Assembly: GCA_025602905.1 (NCBI GenBank)
Contig: JAHLKI010000003.1
Coordinates: 62,001 to 126,000 of the forward strand
Origin: Phlyctochytrium arcticum
Lineage: Eukaryota > Chytridiomycota > Chytridiomycetes > Chytridiales > Chytridiaceae
Reading direction: 5' to 3'
Length of the DNA: 64,000 nt
Shown: piece by piece, positions 11,084 to 21,346 of the stretch
How positions within the stretch are numbered: position 1 is the first letter of the stretch
How the letters are laid out: the number at the start of each line of letters is the position of its first letter
Notes under the pieces: model-generated
Seen by the model: the letters and a program-made list of their open reading frames with translations, nothing else
Databases searched by the model: none
Told to the model about the DNA's origin: nothing
Made by a program: the position numbers and the translations under genes

Positions 11084-13678
11084 ATGGGACTAGAAACGGG
11101 ACCGACGGTCGGCATATCGGCAGCAGCCGTATTGCTGGTGGTAGTCATCTTTTGCTGCATCGCCAAGCGACGAAACGACAAGACTGGAAAAACAAAGCAA
11201 GCTCGAGACCGGGCCGACGTTGCTCGCAACCTGTCGTTTGATACCTCGGCTAACAAGGACCTCGAGGGGGGTGTGCAGCAGGGCGAGCGCCTGAAAGTCG
11301 ATCAACTCGCCGCTGCCGAAGCTGGCTTGTCCAATATCACGCTGGCTTCGGCCTCATCAGAACCATCCCCCAAAGCATTATCCCCAACAAAAGCAAACGC
11401 CGAGAGCGACTCGGATGATGATAACAAACCTCTTGAAATGTCATTGCGGACCCATCAATCCATGACATCCCGCCGCGGATCTAATGCAACCACCACCTCA
11501 TCTCCCACAACCAACAACAACAACCACATCGTCAACATGGACGGCAAGACCAAGCAGCTGCACAATGCACTATCAGCCAGTTCCATTGGGAGCAGCCCGT
11601 CAGATGTGGCCACTTTACCCCCCCACAACATTAATAGCCGAACCTCAATGGACTCGCAACGTGGCAATACCCGCTCATCCAGCCGCGACACGGCAGCCTC
11701 AGGCCGCACCGTCCTCGAAAACCTCACCAAGCGCTCAACCAGCCTCAACGCCAACAGCGCCGCAACCAACCCTCTTACTCACCAGTCTTCCACTGGAATC
11801 GTCCAACCCCGCCTCACCGGTCTCCAGATCGCCACGCAATCCTACTACCGCCGTCAGGGCGACGAGATCACAGTCCGCGCCGGGGATCCCGTCTCCATCA
11901 CGACGGCTTATAGCGACGGATGGTGCTTTGGCATGAATTGGCAATCTGCCCAGTCGGGCGTGTTCCCGCTTTTGGCCATCTCCTCTGAGGAAGCCGAGCG
12001 CATTGCCCGCGAACATCCCGAAACTATATCCCGTCCGCCCAAAGATTTGGTTCGTCCTTCTGCAGACGGTCCACGGTCCATCTCGCTCACTCGCCAACAA
12101 CTTGTTACCCCACCCGTCAGTGTGGTAGCACCGAGCGAGACTGGATCCAACACCGAACAGACGGCGCCAGACCAAGAGCCATCCCGAGCGTCTTTATTAT
12201 ACAGTCATCCCAGCCCATCTGCCATTCTACTTGGCCGCCCCCATGCTGGCTCGGACTCTGCTACCTCGGCTGCCAACACCTCGGCGACCCACTGGGGTGT
12301 CCGTGAACTCAAGACGTCTCAGCAGCGCCGGGAAAGCGCCCGGGAAAGTGCCGAGCGTGGGCGGTCCCGTAACCGGGTCAATTCAGGTGGAGCTCGCTCA
12401 CCCGCCTCCAATTCTTCCAGTGACCCATTATCTGCAACTCCGCCCGCCGAAGCCGATGACCCGGTCGTAAGCGACCTGGCCGCCATGCACTGGGCTGCCA
12501 TCTCTATGCTAGATGCCGAGCAGCACGCTTTGGCTCAAGAAGAGCAGCAGCGCAAACGCTTGACTCAACAGCAAGGTCGCAAAAGCCGCACTAATCGCTA
12601 CACGTCTTCACCGACGGCCAACCCTTACACACCATTAACGCGCCACGCTGAATCCCTCTCCCAAACCATCCAAGCGGCGCCCGCCCACCCCAAAACCTCT
12701 GAACTGCAACACCAAGCCGGCCAACTTATCCAGGAACTCGTTGAAGCGGATCCCTCCCAACCAACCATGAAGAGCAAAGCGTCAGCAGCCTCCCTCTCGG
12801 TCCCCGCGGCCCGAAAATCACTCATTAAATTGCACGCAGATGTGGAAAGCATTTTCGCTGAAATCTTTGGGCAACAGGATGTCCCTCCCGTTCCACCCAT
12901 CCCGGTTTCGGTCCTCACGTCCACCCTTTCGTCCCCAACGACTACGAAATCCGACTTGTCCCCACCGCCTCAATCAGTCCGATCATCCTCTGAAGGAGAA
13001 GAAGTTGCATACCAAACTGAATCAAGCATCGATTTCGATATGGGTCCTCGACGCAGTTTATCCATCAATCTCGTCCACGATCCAGCCTCTTTGGGTCCGT
13101 CTCATCTCGGCACAGTGATTGAAACGCCCCGATCCAGCCTAGTCAGCGAGATCCACTCCAACCCCGACGTCGCCGACGCAGAAGAAGAAGACTCTGACGA
13201 GCCAATTGCCCAGGACTCGTCGCCGTCACCACCTCCCGCCCCGCTAAACACCATTCTCCCACCTCAAACCGATGAGTTACAACAACCGGATACACGCTCA
13301 ATCCATACCCGCCGCTCATCGTTCGGCCACCGCTCAAATTACACGACAGCCGAATCAGAAGCATTCCATACCGCCGGTGAATCCGCGTCATCTCGCTCAT
13401 CGGCCAAATCCTCCTTGTCGGATTTATCCCTCCAGGGCCACGACTTGCCATTTGTAGACGGGTATTTCCCGCCCGGAGCACGCGGGGACACGGCCAGTGT
13501 TTCTTCGGCAGGCACCATCCCGGCTCCCATTCAAACACCCTTGAACCCCCCCGCACCCCGGCCCGACTCTCCTTCCGACAACGACGACGAAGCGGATCAC
13601 TCTGACGATGATGCAGTCACAGTCATCATCAATGGAGACGATGAGCCCTCACCGCCATCCGACACAGTTCAAGTCTGA
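11084..13678 (+). CDS. Single-pass membrane protein with SH3 domain
   Basis: An intact single exon of 864 codons starts at the ATG in AAGAATGGGACT. Residues about 8-26 form one hydrophobic helix followed by a basic stop-transfer stretch (AKRRNDKTGKTKQ), so the short N-terminus is outside and the long C-terminus cytoplasmic. Residues about 248-300 match an SH3 fold: the opening YYRRQGDEITV, the GDPVSI turn, DGWCFGMN and the closing SGVFPLLAI. The remaining 560 residues are Ser/Thr/Pro-rich and disordered, with acidic patches near the end. Fungal proteins with one TM and a cytoplasmic SH3 commonly act in polarity or osmosensing scaffolds, but the role here is inference. GC is higher than in its surroundings, and the antisense open frames are shadows. 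Confidence 0.85.
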   Translation: MGLETGPTVGISAAAVLLVVVIFCCIAKRRNDKTGKTKQARDRADVARNLSFDTSANKDLEGGVQQGERLKVDQLAAAEAGLSNITLASASSEPSPKALSPTKANAESDSDDDNKPLEMSLRTHQSMTSRRGSNATTTSSPTTNNNNHIVNMDGKTKQLHNALSASSIGSSPSDVATLPPHNINSRTSMDSQRGNTRSSSRDTAASGRTVLENLTKRSTSLNANSAATNPLTHQSSTGIVQPRLTGLQIATQSYYRRQGDEITVRAGDPVSITTAYSDGWCFGMNWQSAQSGVFPLLAISSEEAERIAREHPETISRPPKDLVRPSADGPRSISLTRQQLVTPPVSVVAPSETGSNTEQTAPDQEPSRASLLYSHPSPSAILLGRPHAGSDSATSAANTSATHWGVRELKTSQQRRESARESAERGRSRNRVNSGGARSPASNSSSDPLSATPPAEADDPVVSDLAAMHWAAISMLDAEQHALAQEEQQRKRLTQQQGRKSRTNRYTSSPTANPYTPLTRHAESLSQTIQAAPAHPKTSELQHQAGQLIQELVEADPSQPTMKSKASAASLSVPAARKSLIKLHADVESIFAEIFGQQDVPPVPPIPVSVLTSTLSSPTTTKSDLSPPPQSVRSSSEGEEVAYQTESSIDFDMGPRRSLSINLVHDPASLGPSHLGTVIETPRSSLVSEIHSNPDVADAEEEDSDEPIAQDSSPSPPPAPLNTILPPQTDELQQPDTRSIHTRRSSFGHRSNYTTAESEAFHTAGESASSRSSAKSSLSDLSLQGHDLPFVDGYFPPGARGDTASVSSAGTIPAPIQTPLNPPAPRPDSPSDNDDEADHSDDDAVTVIINGDDEPSPPSDTVQV

Positions 13679-14274
13679 ATTCCGTTGACCGTTATTGAGA
13701 TTGAACCTTTATAGCTTTTTTGTGTAGTTTTTTCATTTGGATAGAACTTTTTTTTTATAGATGGGTGACACTTTTATAGATTAGCATTTTCTCTTTTTCT
13801 TTTATTTAACCATGGTACGTCGTTTTTTCTGTATACACCTGTGAATACATTACATTTGGACTTTTTATCTTTGCTGGTGGTTGGCTAGTTGGAGTGCGGC
13901 GCCAGGCGCTGCGCAAGTATGAGCGAAAAAATACTGTAAGATTTATGCCGGATAAAGTTACAAGAAGTTGAATATTGATTGAAACGATGTACATTGATTT
14001 CTGATAGATGAGTGTCTTCTTATATAGAGGGCATTGGTTTTATTGAACTGTTGTGTCTTCTATATAACATGCATGAATATTGATTTGTGCTGGTGTAGTT
14101 TTCATAACTTACGTTTGCAAGGTCCACTGCGCGCACTTTTACGAGTGAGATGAGGAGGAAAAATGTAGTTTTCCAAGTGGGAACGGGTATAGTGTAGTGT
14201 GTCTGGCGGTCATGGTGGTGGTTGGTACTAACGTTCCACGTTACGGCTCTGACCCGGAGTCTCCGTTGGGTATA
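13679..14274. other. Intergenic, 3' regions of convergent genes
   Basis: AT-rich spacer between the SH3 gene and the first F-box gene, which point toward each other. No gene is seen. Confidence 0.5.
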
Positions 14275-15119
14275 TCATGATAATGGCGTTCCACCGTGAA
14301 AGTACACACTGAGTTGGAGGCGTGCCGGCCGCTGCCACAAAATGTCTACAATGTCCTGCCGTTCAAGGCGATCGGAACCTAGAAGTATCAATCGAACCAA
14401 CTGGGCAGCGTTGAGCATAACGTATAAAACCCCGTCAGCAGTGAGATCTACCACCATGAGTTGCAAACTTTGCAGATGCAAGCAAGAGTCTGCAACTGCA
14501 CAGACGGCCTTGTCTCGGAAAGTATCAGAACCGCTCAGGTGAAGATGGCGTAGCTTTTTCAGGAAAGGGATTGCTTTGATCCAGCCATCTTCCGTTATGT
14601 CCGCGCAGCCCAATAAAGTCAAATGTTCAAGCTTGTCCAGTTTCTCAGCCAGTCCGTGAAGCTCATCGTCGGTCATTTCATAACAGGTTCCCAAGTGGAG
14701 CGCTTTGCTGTTTTCGGGCATCCAAAATAAAAATCATCAGTCCGATCGTTAAAAAGTCTAACCGGCGTGACTTACAGGTCGGGACAAAAGTTGGGTATCG
14801 TTTGGAATAGAGTTGGATCTGGGGTCCTACAATGAGAATGAAACGTCTGCACAAAGCGTCGCAGTTGTGGGTTGGCTTTTAATGCAATAAGGAGGTGTTT
14901 TGCTGTATCTCGCTGATGCGGGTCTGTGACTGATGACCACAGGTGAGGCCGCGCAACGTCCTTGCACGCTCGAGACACCTGGCAAAGAGCCAGCAATGTT
15001 GCTGCAGTTTCCTCGGAGTGGCGGTAAACTTTATGGGCATTATCGTCCGTATTTGGGGCGCGAAATTGCTCAACAATCTGAGCTATGATTTCAGTGGGTA
15101 GTTGTAGTCTTGCAGGCAT
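14275..15119 (-). CDS. F-box/LRR protein, array copy A
   Basis: Two exons, 15119-14776 and 14707-14275, are joined by a 68-nt GTAAGT...ACAG intron (phase 2) and give 258 residues. Exon 1 opens with an F-box-like segment (LPTEIIAQIVEQF ... LCQVSRACKDVARPHLWSS). Exon 2 has LRR/RNI-type repeats (LEHLTLLGCADIT, LRHLHLSGS, LQSLQLMVVDLT, LVRLILLGS) and ends with the family tail DILWQRPARLQL. F-box proteins of this layout recruit substrates to SCF ubiquitin ligases. The intact frame, splice sites and matching exon-1 length (344 nt) with copy B support a real gene. Confidence 0.8.
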
Positions 15120-15289
15120 TTTGGGATGTCGACTTGTGGTGCAAACTTGGAATTTGATTGAATGTGGAAATATCGCAAGTGCAAGCACCGTTTGAGGAGT
15201 TGGTGCGGGACGAGCCCATAAGTGCTGATGTAAGTGAGAATTTCCAAATCTGAGTCAGAAACACTCCGGTAATTCTAGTAGTTGCCAGA

Positions 15290-15730
15290 CTCAAATGCTA
15301 AAGTGGGTCGTCGTGTACTCCCCGGAGACCGGATCAGGCGATATAAAGTGTCGATTGAGGAGAGTTTTGAGACTTGAATGCTGCGACACTCCTCCTTCAA
15401 ATCCAACAACCAGAATTATGGCACAGTCAATTCTAAGAACATTTTCAACGCCATCCCATGAGACACCATTTCCACCAGATAGTTGATCACCTGGCAGTTT
15501 GATAAGGTTTCGCCCAATCGTCAACTGCGCACGATTTTGTTGGCATTTAGCGCCAGGTAAAACTTTTGCGAGAAGTACGAGGAGCAAAAACATTCAAGCT
15601 TGTTGGACACCCGTTATTCTTATTCGACATAATACTGGATATGGTATAATTCGAAGCGAGATGCAGATGGTTGGTAAATATAGATTACGCAAGCGCGACC
15701 GAAAATGCCTGGCGTGGGAGTAACCGCAGG
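15290..15730. repeat. Intergenic module duplicated with F-box genes (partner 17060-17460)
   Basis: Shared pieces include ATTCTAAGAACATTTTCAA versus ACTGAGGCTATTTTCAA, and TATTCGACATAATACTGGATA versus TATTCGACATTATATTGGACA, ending in GGCGTGGGAGTAA. The array therefore expanded by tandem duplication of gene plus upstream spacer. Confidence 0.6.
15291..15593 (-). CDS. Possible small secreted protein
   Basis: This 100-codon open frame starts with a signal-peptide-like MFLLLVLLAKVLPGAKC. The surrounding DNA (15290-15730) has a clear but diverged counterpart at about 17060-17460, between F-box copies B and C, where the frame is no longer open. It could therefore be a decaying small gene that was duplicated with the F-box unit, or just the conserved upstream region of the F-box genes. 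Confidence 0.25.
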   Translation of the reverse strand: MFLLLVLLAKVLPGAKCQQNRAQLTIGRNLIKLPGDQLSGGNGVSWDGVENVLRIDCAIILVVGFEGGVSQHSSLKTLLNRHFISPDPVSGEYTTTHFSI

Positions 15731-16037
15731 ATGAATTGTGTCACGAGTTTGGTGATTGCATGAAGGATAGCCTGACCGACATCCATACGTCAAATATTTG
15801 ATTGATATATCAAAACTAACGACTTTCGTAAGACCAGCTGACAGAAATCTAAGAAGCTTGGTTGCGGAAAAGAACCAATTTAAAGTAAAAGAGTGAGGGC
15901 AACAGCAAATTACAAGATGCATAGGATGTACTCTAACAACACGGCGAAAAGGAAGGTATATGATGGACGAAGAGTGTAATCATTTTTGCAAGCGGGAAGG
16001 GTGAACGGCATTTCACGCTCATGGGTGGTGGATGGTG

Positions 16038-16937
16038 CTAACGGATGATTTTACTGTTGTGACGGGGAGTCTTCGTTGCTTCTACCAGGATTCCTGGTGC
16101 TCCCTCCATGTACACACTGAGTTGAAGGCGTGCCGGCCGCTGCCGCAAAATGTTTTGAATATCTTGCCGTGTAAGACGATGGGTACCCATAAGCTCCAAT
16201 CGGACCAATTTGGGGGCGTTGAGCATAATGTACAAAACCCCGTTAGAAGTGAGATCTTTCGACCACAGTTCTAGACTTTGCAGATGCGGGCAAGCGTCTA
16301 CAACTGCACAGACGGCCTGGTCTCGGTAATGACAAGAACTGTCCAGGTGAAGATGGCGCAGCCCTTTCAGCAAAGGGATTGCCTTGATCCAGCAATTTTC
16401 CGTTATATTAAGGCAGTACAATAAAGTCAGATCTTCAAGCTTGTCCAATTTCTGAGTCAGCTTGCAAACATCATAGTCGTGCATTTCAGGACATCCGTTC
16501 AAGTAGAGCATTTTGCTGTTTTCGCGCATTCAAAATAAAATTGCCAGTCAGATCGCAAAGAAATAAAAACCGGCAACGATTGGCGTGTCTTACAGGTTTG
16601 GACAAAAATTTAGCAGCGGTTGCAAAAGGATTGGAGCAGAGTCTGGATGACGACATTCCAATGTCTTCATAAGACGTCCCAGCTGTGGGTTGGCCTTCAA
16701 TGCCACGAGAAATCTTCTCCCTCTGTCTCGTCTGCTCTCGTCTCCTACGATTGACCACAGGTAAGGCTGCGCAACGTTCTTCCACGCTCGAGACACCTGG
16801 CACAGAGCCCACAATGTTCTTTCATCCCGCCGGCGGTCGGGGTAAAAGGTACGACCTTGCGGGCTCCCCTCGGGCATGCGGTAATGCTTAACAATCTGAG
16901 CCATGATTTCAGTGGGTAGTTGTGATCCAGCAGGCAT
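16038..16937 (-). CDS. F-box/LRR protein, array copy B
   Basis: Exons 16937-16594 and 16515-16038 are joined by a 78-nt GTAAGA...ACAG intron and give 273 residues. Exon 1 is exactly as long as in copy A (344 nt) and has the same F-box-like start (LPTEIMAQIVKHY ... LCQVSRAWKNVAQPYLWSI). Exon 2 carries four to five LRR-like segments and the NILRQRPARLQLSV tail, extended by about 25 residues. The close resemblance to copies A and C marks recent tandem duplication. It is likely a substrate receptor of an SCF ligase. Confidence 0.8.
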
Positions 16938-17816
16938 ATTGGAGGTGCCGGTTGAGTAGAATATCAGAATTTGATTGATTGTGGACACGCCGGAATATCG
17001 CAAGTACACACAGAACCTTTACTGCTGAATGGAAGAACACTTAAGACACTGGGGTAGACACCCTTTTCATCCGGCAAACAAGAATACACTGAGACACCCA
17101 GGCCTAAAAAAGATCAAGACACTAAGTTGCCGAGACACTCTTTCAAATATAGTGACCAAAATCTGGACCAAAACTATGACACGGTCCATACTGAGGCTAT
17201 TTTCAATGCCTGCCTGTGATGCATCCAGCAGATATGGTAATTTCATCATTCTGTGCGCAAGCGTCAACTGCAAACACCGTTTGTGACATTTTAGGGCCCG
17301 GTACAAATTTTACAGGAGCAAAGAATCAAGCTTGTGTGGCACCCGTCATGCATATTCGACATTATATTGGACAGGGTATAATTAGAAGTGAAATGTGGAT
17401 GATTAGGAGATATAAATTACATTTACAAGATTCCAAATGCCCGGCGTGGGAGTAATCGCGGAATGAAAGCTCACAAAATTGACAGTTGTAAGAAGAATAC
17501 AGTGGCAGTCACTCACTGGTGAAATGTTGCAATGGTTCTCACTTTCAAGAACTAACGACCTTCTTGACGCTTGCTGACAAGATTCCGTTGCGCCGCCTTC
17601 CACCACGAGAAATTGGTTCTGTTGACAAATGTGCCTTGATGCGGAAAACAACTATCTTTATGTCACATTAACGTAAACGAGTGCATGGGAACAGTAAAAT
17701 AACAAATTGAATAGGATGTACTGCAACGAGACCGAAAGAGACATGACGAGAAGTGTGATATTCTTTGCAAGCGGTAGGGGTGAAGTGTATCTGGCGCCCA
17801 CGGGGGATAGGTAGTG

Positions 17817-18727
17817 CTAACACTTGATTTTACTGTTGTGATCGGGAGTCTTCGTTGCTTTGATTCGGATCATTGGTGATTCATCTTCAAAGTTCACATT
17901 GAGTTGGAGGCGTGGCGGCCGCTGCCACAAAATGTTTGCCATGTCTTGGGCGTCAATGCGAGGGTTATCGACAACCCATAATTCGACCAACTCGGAAGCA
18001 TGGAGCATAATGTACGATACACCGTCACAAGTGAGATCTACATATTCGAGTTCCATCCTTTCCATAAACAAGCAAGAATCTACAATTGCACAGACAGCCT
18101 GGTCTCGGAAATTAAAACACTCGTCCATGCGAAGATATCGTAGCTGTTTCAGAAAAGGGGCTGCTTTGATCCAGCCATCTTCCGTTAACTCGGGACATCC
18201 CCCAAAAGTCAGCTGTTCAAGCTTATCCAATTTCTCAGCCAGCTCGCGAAGCTCATAGTCATTGATTGAATAAGAGGTTCTCAAACTGAGCGCTTTGCTG
18301 TTTTCGTGCATAGAAAGTAAGCAAAATTCATGTGAATGCAAGAACTGTACACATGCATCGGTGGTTGAACTTACAGGTTTGGACAGAAGTTTGGTGCTAT
18401 ACGGTAAAAACTTAAACCACCGGGCATGTGAAACAAGATTTTGAGGTTCCTAACAAATCGGCCCAATTGTGGGTTGGCCACCATTGCAGTAAGAAATTTG
18501 TCCCTATTAAGTGTCCCCGGCTCGTCCGGGTCGTCAATGACTGACCAGAGGTGAGGCTGCGCGACGTCTTTCCACGCTCGAGACACCTGGCAAAGGGCTA
18601 CCAAAGCTTTTTCATCCTCCAGGCGGTACCAGTAAACAAGGTCGCCGCGAGGGTTCACGAAATAGACGCGGTAATGCCCAGCAATCTGAGCCATGATTTC
18701 AGTGGGTAGTCGCAATGTAGCAGGCAT
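17817..18727 (-). CDS. F-box/LRR protein, array copy C
   Basis: Exons 18727-18375 and 18297-17817 are joined by a 77-nt intron and give 277 residues. The F-box-like segment is LPTEIMAQIAGHY ... LCQVSRAWKDVAQPHLWSV. The LRR exon includes LEQLTFGGCPELTEDGW and LVELWVVDN and the tail NILWQRPPRLQLNV. Frame and phase are intact. Divergence among copies is concentrated in solvent-exposed LRR positions, as expected if targets differ, but this was judged by eye only. Confidence 0.8.
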
Positions 18728-19501
18728 GGTGGCTGTATTTGTTGGACCGGCAGTTTTAGCGGACACCAGTGTCAATTCCCTGGGTATTTGGGCCTGGGAT
18801 CTGGATCAGTCAAGGACCGACGCGATGGAGTGAACATCTTCACACCGATCTTCACTCACGTCGATTGAGTGGCCGCGGAATTCACCGGGTGAATTGACTG
18901 ACGTCCCCCGGAAAATCCCGAAGGTCTTACTTATTTTGACAACCTACTTTGACGTCGCACGTATAAAATCGTAGAACGACGATGGACAGGAATAAAATTA
19001 AGTGCACATAACCGAAAAAATCTAAAATAACCAGGCAGACACTTACGCCATGAGCAACTAGCTGACACCTGATTACCGTGGTACCCGTTTAAATATAACG
19101 GCCAACACTCCACCATGATGGTAGCAATCTACTAATGAAGGTAAGCTGCACAGCGGAGAAAATAGGTAAAATATGAGCCAGTAGGCAGTAATTTTTATTG
19201 CCGAAAGGAAAATGATGGCATATGTTGCTGATGCAATCAAGCGTCGTAGTGGCAAACCTTTATTATGCGTACATTCCTGCAAGCCTACAAATACTGCTAA
19301 AAGTAAGGGGAGAGAATCATATTGGCCTTCTGGCTTAAGTACAGTAGTACGGTGAAAACGAACAATAAAAGGGGAATAATTACAAGTCGTGATGTAGGGA
19401 CGGCAAATGAAAAACTCCAATAATTGAGATGTTGGACGCAGGAAGGGCAAAGAGTATCGAATATCGAACACTGATAATTGGTACGTTTGAGTTTGAGGTT
19501 G
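18728..19501. other. Intergenic spacer in F-box array
   Basis: No gene is supported. A hydrophobic 132-codon minus frame (19073-19471) is open but resembles nothing recognised and has no paralog in the other spacers. Confidence 0.35.
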
Positions 19502-20395
19502 TCACCTAGGACTTTTCTTGCGCTTTATATAAATATTCGTTTCATTAAGGTAGGATCTAATCTGCAGATGCAAGCGTGCCGGCGGCTGCTACAAAACATC
19601 TTCAATGTCTCCTGATTCAATCCGCTGTTTGTTTTGTAAAACCAATTCGACCAACTCGGGAGAATTGAGCATAATGTACGAAACCGCCTCACGAGTGACA
19701 ATCGAAGGAGTAAGGTGCAACGTTTCCAGGTGCAGGCAAGAGGATATAATTGCACAGACTGCCAAATCCTGGAAATGAGAAGTACGCTCCACACGTAGAA
19801 TACTTAGCTTTTTCAAGAAAGGAGCTGCTCTAATCCAGCCGTCTTCCGTCAATTCCGGGCTGAATGATGCCTGAGATAGCCATAGCTCTTCCAGCTGGTC
19901 ACATTTATTGACAAGCTGGTAGAGATCTTGGTCGCTCATATTCCGACAATGATGCCAATAGAGACGTATACTGTACATCGGGACGGAAAAGGTGGTCAGT
20001 CGGGTAGTGAGAGGATATTGTTCACATGATGGATGTCACTTTACATTTGGACAGGAGTTCGCTACTGTTCGAAAAACAGTCGAATCACTGGCAGTGTAAT
20101 GCCGGATATTCACAGTCTTCACAAAGCGTCCCAGCCTTGGGTTGACTTTCAATGCGGTAATAAAGGCATCCGATTTTGTTGCCGGCTTCGCATATGGTAC
20201 TGATGGCGAAACAATTGACCAAAGACAGGGCTGCGCAATGTCCTTCCACGCTCGAGATATTTGGCAAAGGGCAACCAATGTTCGGCGATCGTCCTGGTGG
20301 TCTTGTCCGTTATTAGCCGACCAGGGGTCCCCCATATAGCAATTCTCAACAATCTGCTCAATGATTTCAGTGGGGAATTGGAATCCGTCAGGCAT
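19502..20395 (-). pseudogene. F-box/LRR array copy D, inactivated
   Basis: Exon 1 (20395-20045) and exon 2 (from 19970) align with copies A-C and with the copy at 42.9 kb. Two lesions are visible. At the exon-1 end the sequence is CCAAAT|GTAAAG where functional copies have CCAAACCT|GTAAAG, a 2-nt loss that puts exon 2 out of phase. The conserved Trp codon in the ILWQRPARL tail is TAG (around 19589). Downstream of the stop the frame stays open to about 19502, so decay is recent. Confidence 0.75.
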
Positions 20396-21346
20396 TTTCG
20401 GGGTGTCTCATATGCATGCAGTTGGAACGGCAGTAGGTATGGTACGGTAGCTATTCTGGGCATGGGCTTTGTCATCCCTCTCTTGTCATCGTAGCATCAG
20501 GGAGGCATTGGGCATAACATTGCAGGCCAAGAGTGGGTAGTTAGTTGTTGTTCAGCAAAAATGATACTCTAATCCACCAATCTTCTGTATATCTTGGTCG
20601 TTAATAACTTTCTTATTTGGGGCAGACGGGTCTAATGGATACGATGTTGATGTTGGCGACAGTTTCCAACGCTTGCTAAGGGCACGGCAGCAATCAGCTA
20701 GTGGGCAGTTAATGGCAAGCAAGAAATTGAAGTAATTTTTAGGAATGAAACGAAGGTGGTTGTTCAGAGCAACGGACATCTATGGCGAGCAAGATTTTGC
20801 ACACATGCGTCGTGGCAAATGTGAACTGTCACATAACGAATATACTCATATGGGCGTCCCTGGAAATCGCGTTTTTAAAAGGAGTACATTCAAAGTAGGC
20901 CAAAAGTATTGGAGCAGATAATTACAAACTGTGAAGGACTTCAACGGATATGACAAACGCCGCCTGTGGGAGAATAAACGGAAGATGGGATTTTTATTAA
21001 AAAAAGCGACCTATGCCATAATACGAGGCAAACCGAAACACTTTTTACCTCCAAACATGACATTAGAAGGTTTGCGTTTGGGGTATCGGAATACTTCCCA
21101 GTTATAATCAACATGTGGAGAAGTAGGGCAGAATTCTGGGTAAACGGGCCAATTGGTAGAAATGTGAAAACAGTGGAGTGAAGCGACGTCTCATTCTGGC
21201 ACAGAAAGGTTTGTTCACACACAAAATCTCGCTGACGCGTCTGGGCCAAAAAGTTGACGTGTGAACAGAACATCCTCAATGCCTCGTTTAATACACTTTT
21301 GACAAGATTGGATTGAAAAGTAGGATCAGATGCAAATACATTTCCA
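20396..21346. other. Intergenic, nothing recognised
   Basis: AT-rich spacer between the F-box array and the methyltransferase gene. No splice-consistent coding segment was seen. Confidence 0.4.

Noticed and set aside
11455..13556. Several antisense frames of 80-146 codons under the SH3 gene
   Set aside because: Shadows of a GC-rich, Ser/Pro-rich sense frame; no motifs or splice logic.
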